DNA of 64,000 bases from contig JALPQD010000396.1 of NCBI GenBank assembly GCA_023101885.1, positions 1,067,339 through 1,131,338 of the forward strand, in the 5' to 3' direction. The DNA is from Typhlomys cinereus (Eukaryota > Chordata > Mammalia > Rodentia > Platacanthomyidae). The notes under the pieces were generated by a model. The model had not been told where the DNA came from. It saw only the letters and a list, made by a program, of their open reading frames with translations, and made no database searches. This document shows positions 14,346-24,965 of the stretch, in pieces. Made by a program: the position numbers and the translations under genes. Every line of letters starts with the position of its first letter. The stretch's first letter is position 1.

Positions 14346-15430
14346 AATAGGATGGGAATAGAGTAGTTTTCACTGATATTGCATCAAGTAAAAGTCCATT
14401 TTTTGCAAAGACTCAAAATTTTAGACTGCTGTATTTGAAAGCAATCAAGCTTCTTCACACCACATTTACTCTCATTTCTGTATTTAAAACCTCAGTGTTA
14501 AAAAAAAAAGTCAAGAAAGCAAAGAACAAACCTTTCTCCTAAATGAAAATTTTACAGTTGGCTTTTGAACCACATGCAACCACATGAGCAGACAGGCCAA
14601 GGTCAGACAGGCCAGGAAGAACCACCTTGTCATGGGTAAACAGAGGCACTTTGAGCATCAATTATGGACCACAGCAAATGTTAAGCGCTCTTAAACATTA
14701 TCTCATTTCATCTTCTGACTGATCAATATGGTGGGTACATTGTTATTCGATTTTTTGATGAGAGAACTGAAGTTCAAAAAGGAAACAAAGAAAGGTCTGG
14801 ATAACGCTGCCAGGAAATGGAGGAACAAGAATGAAGCTTCTGTCATCTTCTGCATTATTTACTGAAAAGTCCAAAAGAGTGAGTAGGGAGAACTTAGCTA
14901 CTGTGACTTTCCATTTATTTTGGATAATGATCTAATCCAGGGTAATTCTATGTGGAAATGTTAGCTCCTCTTCACATCCCCTCTACTTTCATTTTTTTTA
15001 AGCTCCTAACAATTTTCCCTATTGAAAATGTTAGCTAAATCCAACTTTCCACAGTGAAGAAAACAGGAAAGCTGACTGTCTGAGAGATAGCACCTCTCAC
15101 ATCAGACACTGAATTACTGATCTTGCAAACTGTTGGCCAGCTTACCAAAGCCTTTTAAAAATGAGAAAATTAGAAGGGAGATCCTGGGGCACACACATCC
15201 TAGCTGCTCAGTTTCCTTTCATGTCTGTTTTTGCTAAGTTCTGGGTAAACAGAGGTGCCAAAGAATGTCCTGCTAATTTTGATACTTACCCACAGTGCAG
15301 TAAGCTACCTAAACTAATGCATTAATTCATTATTTAAATAAGAGAAGAGTTGTAATGTTTGCAGTTTAACTTCTAGACATGGTATTATTTTCTTCGTTAA
15401 TCTAGAAAACAGAAATGGCTTCTTGACAGA
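14346..15430. other. Unique-looking sequence
   Basis: No gene or defined repeat is recognised. A short block near 14,597-14,622 (gacaggcca repeated) faintly recalls the older L1 3' UTR. Confidence 0.4.
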
Positions 15431-15757
15431 ATGAATATTAATAACGCTCGTCTTTCTATCTTAACATTGCTCTTAATTGCTGTTTCATGCCTAAGTTTTT
15501 TTTTAAATGATGCAAACCTAGAAGTTGAGTCCCAGAAGGAGAAGAGAAGGAAAATAAAAAAGGAGAATCAGGCAGCTTATGGCTGGAATAGTTCCAGGTG
15601 TTTTCAGTTTTCTGGCAGTGGAGCTAAACTCATTCTAGTACCACTCAGACAACATCTGCTGAAACCCCGGGAACACTTCAGCATGATATTGCCTGCATAT
15701 TCCACCTGGAGTTGGGATTTTGATCCAGCTGCTGTTGCCTGCATGCACTGCAACTGA
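15431..15757 (+). CDS. Possible small secreted-type ORF, unrecognised
   Basis: This 108-codon open frame starts MNINNARLSILTLLLIAVSC. A short polar N-terminus is followed by a hydrophobic stretch at residues 8-25, which would suit a signal peptide. A basic, coiled-coil-prone run follows (EKRRKIKKENQ, about residues 36-47). I do not recognise the family. No upstream promoter is evident, no convincing splice sites are seen (gtgttt after residue 56 is a weak donor), and old MaLR sequence begins about 100 bp downstream. A chance frame is at least as likely as a gene. Confidence 0.12.
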   Translation: MNINNARLSILTLLLIAVSCLSFFLNDANLEVESQKEKRRKIKKENQAAYGWNSSRCFQFSGSGAKLILVPLRQHLLKPREHFSMILPAYSTWSWDFDPAAVACMHCN

Positions 15758-15859
15758 AGATTTCTTTCAATGTGCAGGTTGGGTCTATTTGCTAGCATCC
15801 AGATCATAACATGCCTCGGGATTTTCATCTGAATCTTCCTTTCAGTCTTAAATCATATA

Positions 15860-16127
15860 CTGTGGTAAGCTTGAGACTTTGAAGAAGAAACTGTTTGGCC
15901 CCAGTTTGTGATGAAGGGAATGAGGACATTGGAGAACCTGAATTTAAAGATGATGGCCTGGTTTATTTGTTAGAGAGCTATGCTGGATTTTGGATGTGGA
16001 CAGGGCAGACAAAAGAACAGCTGTGGCTGTTAAGATAGTGAAGGTCATTGAAGGAAAACCTAGTGCAGAGCACTGGGATGGTATAAGAAAAGATATCAAT
16101 AAAGATTCTCTTAAGAGTCAGGACAGA
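15860..16127 (+). mobile_element. MaLR-type internal fragment
   Basis: The text around 15,930-15,985 (tttaaagatgatgg then ctggttta...) matches in order the internal part of the ORR1-like element at 58,498-58,545. It is therefore internal sequence of a non-autonomous ERVL/MaLR-type element. It is heavily decayed and carries no coding frame. Confidence 0.55.
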
Positions 16128-16380
16128 AAAGTTGAGTGAGCTGCGTGATTCTAGGGAGCCAATCTTTGGAGGTTATGGTGGAACTTGGCAATGTCTTATG
16201 TGGTATTGATTTTATAGACATGCTGGTCTGGCAGCAAGGATTGTCTCCCTCTCAGCCGTTGTATGGATGTGGTGTGTCCGGTTCCCTCAGTCTTTGGAGA
16301 ATGGTGTGTGTGTACTCTCCTTCCAACTGGACTAAGAATTATAACCTGATTATTGTAAGAGAATAAACCCTTTAAGCTGT

Positions 16381-16395
16381 TTGATGGTGATTTTT
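16381..16395. repeat. TSD of SINE (left copy)
   Basis: ttgatggtgattttt is repeated exactly at 16,682-16,696 and flanks the SINE. Confidence 0.92.
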
Positions 16396-16423
16396 TAAAT
16401 TATTTTATTCAATTGTGCGTGTG

Positions 16424-16471
<48 letters not shown>

Positions 16472-16681
16472 ACTACCGGTGAATTCGGGAACCACCATGG
16501 ACTGTCTCCACCTCCTCCTTGTTTACTCTGCCCCAAGATTCACAGGCTCCGCCCTACCAGGACCAGAAACACAGGCCGCCCCCGCTTCCGCCCGGCATCT
16601 ATACGTGGGGTCTAGGATCCAAACTCAGGACCTTCTGCCTGCAAGGCAGAGGCTTAACCCCTGAGCCACCTCTCCAGCCCC
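16396..16681 (-). mobile_element. B2-superfamily-like SINE, full length
   Basis: Read on the minus strand it begins ggggctggagaggtggctca and continues with ggttaagcctctgcc. It therefore carries a pol III A box (TGGCTCAGGGG) and B box (AGTTTGGATCC). A GC-rich body, a (CA)n tract and an AATTGAATAAAAT tail follow. The 15-bp TSD fixes both ends and shows L1-type retroposition. It resembles the consensus of the other copies, so the insertion is recent. The Cys/Val-repeat open frames across it are read from the TG microsatellite and are not genes. Confidence 0.93.
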
Positions 16682-16696
16682 TTGATGGTGATTTTT
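16682..16696. repeat. TSD of SINE (right copy)
   Basis: This is an exact copy of 16,381-16,395. Confidence 0.92.
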
Positions 16697-16859
16697 ACCA
16701 GCAACAATACAAGTGAACTGCTACACTGTTTATCTTTTGTCCCCATGGCAATATCTAAGTCACCACACCTATGCAGCCCCCTAAATTCCAGCTGGGCATG
16801 GTGAATGGAATAGTCACTGTTGTGTTTAAAAAACAGTCCAGGGTAATTTCTTAGCTTTG

Positions 16860-17070
16860 TTCCAGTCAAGAAAGACTAAAAGACTTTAGCAAGTTCTCTT
16901 TGATAATCCTCTTCCACACTTGGGTTTCAAGTCCTCTTTGCTAACCCTCTTCCACACTTGGATGAGGAACTGTAACCAGACTATGGTAAGAGAATAAACC
17001 CTTTGTTCCTTTAAGTTGTTTAATGGTGATTTATCAGCAACCATGCAGGCGAAGTGCAACAGGATCCAAA
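16860..17070 (+). mobile_element. Second MaLR-like LTR tail relic
   Basis: agagaataaacccttt is followed by taagttgtttaatggtgatt and cagcaacca. This parallels the end of the LTR at 16.1-16.7 kb, so it is a diverged second LTR end. The short unit ctcttccacacttgg occurs twice, at about 16,908-16,922 and 16,947-16,961. Confidence 0.5.
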
Positions 17071-17506
17071 TATTATTGACCTCTTGTAGGAATAATCAAA
17101 TAATAAATTGTAGCAACAATAATAATAATGAAATCTCCCAGCTTAAGAAATATCCAGCCATGTACCTGACTATAAAGTTCAAAAGACTGAAAGAATCCTT
17201 AGTATTTTCTAATGAAGAGAAAGATGGGAGAGTGGTGACTACCTAGATGTCACGTGTGATGTCATCTAGGGTGACTGTCTCAAATACCATATATAGAATG
17301 GAATCCAGAAGGTTGTAGCCTTCATATGACCTGGACAAGATTTTTGTCAGTTACACTTACTCATTTACTTACTTGTCATATATGATTTTTATTTGGTATG
17401 AAAATAGCATGTTGATTGCAGTGGAGACCATTTGTTTTAAAAGTTTGAAAAATGTATTAACTGATTCCTTAATTAAAAAATATTTCCAAACCTACTGAAG
17501 GTACAT

Positions 17507-17522
17507 ATGATTATCTATTTTA
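17507..17522. repeat. TSD of SINE (left copy)
   Basis: atgattatctatttta is repeated exactly at 17,802-17,817. Confidence 0.93.
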
Positions 17523-17546
17523 AATTTTTTTTAATTATTCAATTGT

Positions 17547-17593
<47 letters not shown>

Positions 17594-17801
17594 ACCATGG
17601 AGGAATTCCGGAACCACCATGGACCACCTCCACCTCCTCCTTGTTTACTCTGCCCCAAGATTCACAGGCTCTGCCCTACCAGGACCAGAAACGCAGGCGG
17701 ACCCCGCTTCCTCCCGGGGTCTATACGTGGGATCTGGATCCGAACTCAGGACCTTCTGCTTGCAAGGCAGAGGCTTAACCCGTGAGCCACCTCTCCAGCC
17801 C
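17523..17801 (-). mobile_element. B2-superfamily-like SINE, full length
   Basis: This is the same family as the copy at 16.4 kb. On the minus strand it has the gggctggagaggtggctcac head with A and B boxes, the GC-rich body, a (CA)n of about 22 units and an A-rich AATTGAATAATT tail. A 16-bp TSD gives the ends. Confidence 0.94.
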
Positions 17802-17817
17802 ATGATTATCTATTTTA
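17802..17817. repeat. TSD of SINE (right copy)
   Basis: This is an exact copy of 17,507-17,522. Confidence 0.93.
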
Positions 17818-20800
17818 GAAAAAGGAAATAAAATTCAGATAAGAGACTCAAAAGTGACAATTTCTCTTTAAAAACCACTGTGAATTAGAACAGGGAAATG
17901 AGCTAGCTAGAGAAAGGGTAATGATTAAATAATTTTTTCACCCAACTTGAAAATGACTTCTGCACTTTGAAAACGATCATTTTCCCTCTGGTTCAGATAC
18001 CATGTGAGCTTCATACTACTTTCTGTGTAGAAGTATATCTAGAAATGAGATGGTAATTATCAGATTGTAGAATTGCATAGCTGACAGGAAGGTAGAATTC
18101 ATAAATTAGTCATGAAAATATTACTGTTCTTGAAATGTTAAATTCATAAGTGAATAGAAAATATTACCTAATGATACATCAAGTTTTCATGGTGTTTCAT
18201 GCTGGTGGTAGGGACATATCTTCTTTGCTCCTTCCAGTGGACATTGTTGCACTACACAGGTCCAGGTCTTGTCCTGCCTCTGAACTTGCTCCTTCCTATT
18301 CATGTTATTGAGTTCTGAAGAGCAAAGGCATGATGAGTCCAGTCCTTTCCTGTCCTCCTCCCTTTCTCTATCACCTCCTCCATGTGGAAATATCTACTTT
18401 TCTCTTCACAGTGTAAGTTTCAGAGCCTTCAGGCTCTGATGATCAGTTGGATGAAGCTGTTGCATTCTGGGGTCCAGCACTAAAATACTCATGTACTTAC
18501 AGAAATAAGTCATATTCTCCAATTCTAGTATTATCAAAAAATAAAATTTGTGTTTTACTCTGTGGGTTTTTGTTCATTCTTTATCTCTTAATTTATTTCA
18601 AAATCAAGTGAAGTATGGGGCAATGTTTTTTAGTTCTCCTGAAGCACTTCAATATTACATTACTGTTTAGGAGTTTTATAAATACAAATAATGAATGGCA
18701 ATACTTTTGAGGAAGCACTGTATATGATTTGGAGCTTTTGATTTGAATTTGAGTACAGGGAAGGGGTGTGTTATCTTCAGCAGTTTATAAAGTATTCTCA
18801 TTTTAAGACAGGGGACTATTTATGTACCTGTGCATTAACTTCATATTATAATGACATGTGTGTGGTAGTTTTAGGCCTCAGATGTACCCCCATAGAACTT
18901 TATCTGCCTGTAGTCACTTATACCTACAGAATATTACCTACAGGTCAATGACCATAGTTAGAGAGGTAGATATGTACCAAGTCTGATAAAAAGTGGCATG
19001 CACAACTTAGCAAAGTCTCAGACCTTGGGAAATTAGCCACATAATGATCATAAAAGTGATCCCAGTAAACAAGGTATTTACTTTTAACCTTGAATTCTTG
19101 TCTCTGGCTAACCAGTAATGTAGACTACAACTAGACTCAGGTGTTTTTGGAACTATAAGAACTACAAGAGCCCCAGGGTATTCTAGTTCAGACATTGCTG
19201 AACTTTTCCTGCAAAGGTTCAGATAACAAACAGTTCAGGCTTCATGTATCACTTGGTTTGTTTTACAAATATTCAACAGTTATCTAGTGCTATGCCATAA
19301 AAGCAGTCATGAACCATATGTAAACAACAGCATGCCTGTTTTCCACTTTATAAAAGCCAGTGTGGACAATAATTTGCTGGCTTCTTTTCAGGTTAAGACT
19401 ACACAGCACTAGATGTTCTACCTCACATTTAATTTTGTTTTTATATCCTAAAGGCCATTTCTTGAGGCAATGGTTTGCCCACACTCAAGTTAATCACACA
19501 TACACAAAGGGTTTTATGTTCACTCAGATTATCTGCTCATTTATTGTTTTGTTTAATTTTCTGCTGCTATCATAGAAGTTAAAAAAAGAAAAAGAAAATT
19601 ATAATGTCATTACAAAAAAAGAAGTTAAAAGAGGGTTATTTAGTTCATACTTCTAGAAGGTAAAAGTTCAAGATGGGGCAGTTGTATTTGAAAAAAAGCT
19701 TCATGTTATGCTAAAAGATGACCTGAAAGATGATTACCAGATGGACATTCTTGAAAGAGACAAATATATGAGACTTCACTTTAAAGCAACCTTTTATTGT
19801 AAGCATATATCCCTATGAGGTGCCAATCAGTCACTCTTAGAAATTTCATCTTTTAAAGGCAAAAATTCAACATGAATTTCAAAGGGGAAAATCATGGCAC
19901 GCATGAGGGAGAAATGCCTTTGTAGACGTAAGGTAAATCTGAATCAGTTTCCTAAAAGGACGTGTAGGAGCCATTGAGGTTCTGTTCTGGAAATGCCTAT
20001 TGGAGTGTGAGAACAGATCACTAAGAAATCCCACGTTCAATTCAGCATCAGAGTCTCAGATTCACAGGTTCAAAAGGAAAACTGAAGCCAAGAGTTTTGC
20101 AGTACAGCGAATGGGAAAGAAACACACTTCACAGAGGCCTGGCGACTGATGATCACTGTCACAAAGTTTTCAAACTTGCAAGAAATCAACTATGGCTCTT
20201 ATGTTATTGTCCAGAAAAGAAAAGGAAGTGTAAGCGAATTTACATGCAAAACACAATAAATAATGAAGTGAAACCTACCATATTGCTAAGCACCATGTCC
20301 CAAAGGAGTTCAAGTTTGGTCCTAGTCTTTGGACCACCGTTTTTGACTATTGTGCCCACACAGTGCAACTTTCATAACCTGTCCTTCATCGCTGTCATTG
20401 TGAGCATTTACTAAGAGTTTTGGGAAAACACTAGGGATTCTGGATTTCCTTTCAATTCTGAGAATACATCTCTGACTGTAAGAACTGTTCCAGAGGCCTA
20501 CAAACAGTTTTAGTTTTTATATTTAGTGAATGGGTGGAGCTGGTTGTAGGACTTCTGAATGAGGCACAACATACTGTGCTTGAGCCTGACTTGGCTCCAT
20601 CCTGCTCAGGGGTTATGGAGCGGCTTCACTTCAGAACCATCTGGACAGACTGAGCAACACATGAAACTGGGAGGGTGGAACAACTTTGGATTTAGTGTCT
20701 GTGAAATTAGCTGATGTGACAAGAAGATTTGATTATAGACTTGAATTACTTGGATTTTTGTATTGGTGGTAATGGAATTGAATAGCTAAGGATTCCAGTC

Positions 20801-20894
20801 TTTGTACTTTGATTTTTCCCTAGTTCTACTTCATGATTATGGTTTTATTGTTGGATTATGTATACATTTGATCACTATCCCAATTATTCACCCC
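17818..20894. other. Unique-looking AT-rich sequence
   Basis: No gene is recognised. A 105-codon frame at 20,097-20,414 has no start context, splice sites or domain I know. An A-rich stretch sits at about 19,580-19,630. Confidence 0.4.
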
Positions 20895-21174
20895 ACTTTT
20901 TTAATTATTTGTTTTGAGTATGTACGTTTGTGCATGAGAGGGCACTATGTGTCCCTGTGAAGGAGCAAAGGTGATTTCGGGAATCGTCCTGGAGTGTTTC
21001 TACCTCCTATTTTCTTCACTGTGGGACTTCCCAGGCTCCATCCATTGAGACTGAAAGTCCAGGCCACCGCTGTTTCTGCCTGGCTTTATACATGAGACCT
21101 GGGAGCCGAACTCCGGACTTTGCTTTCTGCTTGTAAGGTAGAATCTTAACCTCTGACCCATCACTCCAATCCAG
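20895..21174 (-). mobile_element. Old diverged copy of the B2-like SINE
   Basis: Minus-strand reading gives a degenerate head (ctggattggagtgatgggtc), a B-box-like gttcggctccc, and the same order of body blocks as the young copies, with many substitutions. The CA tract is nearly gone. No TSD is clear. It shows the family has been active for a long time. A T-run follows at 21,180-21,195. Confidence 0.75.
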
Positions 21175-21195
21175 TCAGCTTTTTTTTTTTTTTTT

Positions 21196-22176
21196 CATAT
21201 GAACAAAATACCCTTTCCATAACACTCCTGGTTTCTCTGAATTAAATTGACCTGGGAGTCTTAAAGGAAACTTGAGTGATGCACATATAAGTCCTTTTCT
21301 CGCTCCCTTGAGTGCAAGCTTCCCACCCACACTATGCTCTTCTAGACTGTTCTACTGCAACCTTTATAGTTGCTTCTCACTCATCCATCAGGCTGTGGCA
21401 CCTCTACCTTGCCCATGTTTCCCGGATAGGATGGTAGGAACCAAACAACATTCCTGAGATTATGGAAGCAGAAGAATTATAAGAAGGAAACTGTGTCCCC
21501 TTCTCTTACAGCAGTCATGAAGTGTCCCATCCATGAATGTGAAGATCAATTTCATTGCCAGACCCATGCAGCAGCAGAGCAATGTGTGTTGAAAGGTTAG
21601 GCGTCTCCATCAGCTCCCTGCAGAAGGGAAAGGCATGTCAGTCAGAGACAAGGACTAACCACGAAAAAGTCGTCATGAGGTTTATTTGAAATAAGCTGAA
21701 GTTAATGTCTGGTGAAAAAAATTGGTAATGCATGCAAAAAGATTTTTGAGCATACAGACATTGCAACTTCAAGGGTGAAAATTTGGGAAATTAAAACTTC
21801 AAACCACAGAACTAACCACAGATAATAGCATCAGTTTGGGGGAGGGGAATAAGAAGGAAAAAGCCTCAGTAGAAGCAATTCTAGATTTAGTCAAAAGGAA
21901 ACAACACCTGAGAAAGAATTTGGGGGGGAGCTCAAAGGTGCAAAATACTATGAAGTCATGAGGGAGAATAAACTGGATCCATCATTGGATTCAGCATTCA
22001 TGGGGATTTGCTAGAGAAATGCTTCATAGAAATGTTGGGGTCACTCTGACTCTCTCACCCAAGCTGGGAGATAGTGCTTTAAAGTCTGCCTCTAAATCTC
22101 CCCAATAAGCTTCAGAGGAATCACTTCGATATGGCCTGCTGAAGTTTCGAGGCAGGTATACCTGCTCCTTTTGTGC
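21196..22176. other. Unique-looking sequence
   Basis: No gene or repeat is recognised apart from short G-runs near 21,838 and 21,921. Confidence 0.4.
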
Positions 22177-22191
22177 TCAATACCTATTTCT
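22177..22191. repeat. Putative TSD of antisense L1 (left copy)
   Basis: tcaatacctatttct matches 22,840-22,854 with one C/T difference. Confidence 0.6.
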
Positions 22192-22197
22192 TTGTGT

Positions 22198-22233
<36 letters not shown>

Positions 22234-22839
22234 ATGTTTGTTGCTTTATTTGATGCCAAATTAACTTTTTTTATTTTAATACATTTTTTATTATTATTTC
22301 AGCTCATACAAACTTAATAGGTACACCAGTTCCCTCCCTCCCTCCTCCTCCCCCCGAACACCCTGCTCTCCCTCCCCTCACCCCTCCCGCCCCATCCCCC
22401 CATGCCTCCCGCCCCAATTCCCAGAGTCCTTTCTTGTACATGCCTGACTCTCCTCAGGGCCTCCTCTCCGATGACGTACAAGGACCCAGTGGCATTTCCC
22501 TGAACCCTTTCCTGTGTTCCCCTTAAGCATAGGAACACTACTGTGGCTGTCAATCCCTTGCCTCCAAGGATCTTGGTACCTTTAGCAGATGCTAGACTTT
22601 GTGAGGTCAATAGTGTGTTGGACATTGCGCCGGGCATGCAATGTCCAATTATGATTGCTTCGGCCCTAACTTGTGTGGAGTATCTTGCAAATCATTGCTC
22701 CTCCCATCCTTTTGCTCTTACACTCTTACTGCCCCCCCTTCCGCAAATGTCCCTGAGCTTCAGGATGGGGAGAGATTAGTCTGGCCTAGTTCTAGGTGGT
22801 TGATATAGAGTCTCTGAAGTTCTGGATAGTGGTTCGTTG
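22192..22839 (-). mobile_element. Young 5'-truncated L1, antisense, possible 3' transduction
   Basis: The L1 3' UTR runs on the minus strand from about 22,839 (caacgaaccactatcc...) to the AATAATAATAAAAAATG tail near 22,270-22,300. It is nearly identical to the sense copy at 28,985-29,570. Between that tail and the left TSD lie about 80 bp not seen in other L1 ends: a minus-strand tcaaataaagcaac stretch with its own AATAAA, then a (CA)n run. This could be 3'-transduced flank. Alternatively, the one-mismatch TSD is chance and the L1 ends near 22,262. Confidence 0.75.
22200..22232. repeat. (TG)n microsatellite
   Basis: A run of about 15 TG units lies inside or beside the antisense L1 tail. Confidence 0.9.
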
Positions 22840-22854
22840 TCAATACTTATTTCT
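22840..22854. repeat. Putative TSD of antisense L1 (right copy)
   Basis: tcaatacttatttct is the partner of 22,177-22,191, with one mismatch. Confidence 0.6.
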
Positions 22855-23039
22855 AGATACTATAATCCTCCTGCTCACATGAAGCCCTTGTTTCCACAGT
22901 TGCACAGTCCACGGAGACAAGCCACACACCTTAGAGTCAATACCAGCAACCATATGGCACAGTGATGATTAGCTCCCATTTCATGGTATCTGGAAGCACC
23001 TGCATTGCCTATGCTGCTTTTTTGGTTCCTCTTTAGGCG

Positions 23040-23470
23040 AGTCAGAATTCCATGACTGTGACAAACTACTGGAGAAAGTCAAACTAAAGGAGGAAAGATT
23101 TATTGGGGCTTAGGGTTTTCATGGTTTCAGTCCGTGGTGACTTGGGGCTGTTATTTCTGAGCTGCGGCAAGACACAGCATCATGATGGGCGTGTGTGGAA
23201 GGAAAAGCTACTTACCTCATGGTGGCCAGGAGGGAGTGAAGAGGGATGAGGACAAAATATGCCTTTCAAGATTATACCTGTAGTGAGCTTCTTTCTCCAA
23301 ATAGGCCCTATTCCAAGCATTTCCCTTCTCTTCTAACAGCTCAAGATGTGAATCTATCAATGGAATAGTCTGTCCAGTTATCTCTCAAAGGCTTTACCTC
23401 TGAATGTCCATTGTGAACCAAGTCTTTAAAACATGAACTTTAGGGGACATTTCAAATGTAAACCTTAGCA
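23040..23470 (-). mobile_element. Old MaLR-type LTR, antisense
   Basis: The block order gaggaaagatttattgggg, tttcatggtttcagtcc, catggtggccaggaggg, then ggggacatttcaaatgtaaacc near the right end is characteristic of an ERVL/MaLR LTR read backwards. The AATAAA-type poly(A) region corresponds to the tttatt segment at about 23,098-23,103. It is strongly diverged, ends are approximate and no TSD was found. Confidence 0.6.
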
Positions 23471-24814
23471 CCTTTGCAGTGGAATTTTTGGGTAATAAAA
23501 TATTTACTCCCATATATATTCAGGAGACAAAGTTCTCAGACGTACATTAACTTCAACATCATTCTTTAGCACTGAAGTTGGCCTTTTTCCTAGATGGTCA
23601 AATTCAACCTACACAGTTCCAGCTCAACTGCTGCCCTGTTGTAATAATAATGTTCCCTTTTATTGTCAGAAATGTCCTCATTTGGCTGATAAATATGGCC
23701 ACTCTACTGTTACCTCCTACTTTTTCTTCATTATATTTCAATGCAAAAATCCATCAAGTTCACTATTCTGAGAAATATAATTGACACAGTGGATAGACTC
23801 AGTGGCAACAAAACAAATATAGCATATCAATCAATGAATATGCTCTTTGAACCATTGGAACTGAGTGGAGATCTACTATTCAGGATAAATGTAAAAAATG
23901 ATGGAAATCTGAGAAATGATTAAAAACTACAAAGTTGTGGTAGTGACAGGTTCATGAAGCAACAAGAAAACAAAAAGAACAATGATGAAAGTCAGGAGCC
24001 AGGGTAACCTATCTGTGGACTATCTGTCAGATGCTTTTGTTACAAATATTCACAAAACATCCAATTCATGTATCCTGCTCAATTTAGAAACACTTGGACT
24101 TCAATAGTCAGTGTGTCCTCTATGCAAAATGGAATTTGGTATGGAAAATAGAAAAACCTTTCCAGTACCCTTCTAGAAATTTAGTACCATTCCTGAGAAC
24201 AAGGTCCAGGAATCTGTGCTATAGCAGCCACTTGAGTTCTCATGAATAGCAGTCCTTGTTCCCTTCTTATCACTTCTTTTCAATGTGGGCATCTCAAGAT
24301 CGGTAATGTTGCTCCAGCATAGTTCATGCTGTCAAGTGCACCAACCAAGCCTGGATTCTCAGCTTGACATGACTGCTTGGTGTATCTGACACAGTTCATG
24401 TTATTCTTCCTTCACCTCTTCCCTGCCACTCTTCTACCTCTACTTTCTTTCCCTCTCTTTTTCTCTTCTTTCCTTCCTTTCATTCTCTTCTTGATTTCAG
24501 CTTCAACTTAGATATTATGTACTTGCTATTTGTATGTAGTACCCTAAAATTCAGTAGCCAAAACAGCTTGAAATGCTGATAACTATAGTGATCTAAGCAC
24601 CTTTGTGCTGGAAAGGTAGACAATAAAAGATGCCTTCTAGTGACTCTTCATTGAGCTTTGGGATCAGAAAGAAGATACTGGATATGTTGTCCTCTTTCCT
24701 GGCAACCATGTTGTTACTCTTTGACCTCAGTTCAGCTTTATAAGCACCTATAGAGAGGCTCAATGCCATTTGCAGAAGAAAGCTTAAGACATGAACACTT
24801 TTGGGCCTCACAAG
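23471..24814. other. Unique-looking sequence with a pyrimidine tract
   Basis: No gene is recognised. 24,412-24,495 is a C/T-rich tract. Confidence 0.4.
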
Positions 24815-24965
24815 CAAAAAGATTGGGAAATAGAGGGGAATCTGAGAGAAGAAATGAAGGGTTCTAAGAGGAAAGGGAGGAGATGAGACTTGGGACTAAA
24901 GACTGAAAATAGTATAAAATCACTATATGCATACATATAAAACATTAAATAAAAAGAAAATTAAA
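24815..24965 (+). mobile_element. Old L1-like 3' tail
   Basis: A purine-rich stretch (gaagaaatgaagggtt...gaggaaagggaggag) is followed by tataaaatcactatatgcat and an A-rich AATAAAA tail. It matches in order the distal segment at 38,368-38,510, so both derive from one repeat family, probably an older L1 3' terminus. Confidence 0.45.

Larger units (their letters stand above)
16128..16725 (+). mobile_element. MaLR-like 3' LTR relic, split by a SINE
   Basis: Sequence directly downstream of the internal fragment ends with agagaataaaccctttaagc and terminates near ctaca. The AATAAA-containing segment is the expected LTR polyadenylation region. The LTR is interrupted by the antisense SINE at 16,396-16,681, which duplicated 15 bp of it. 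Its 5' boundary is uncertain. Confidence 0.5.

Noticed and set aside
16413..16664. Cys/Val-repeat open frames over SINEs (also near 17.5, 27.4, 43.3 and 62.3 kb)
   Set aside because: They are translations of the TG/CA microsatellite and the body of the SINE in whichever frame lacks stops.
20097..20414. 105-codon ORF
   Set aside because: No splice sites, domain or family resemblance; length is within chance for AT-moderate DNA over 64 kb.
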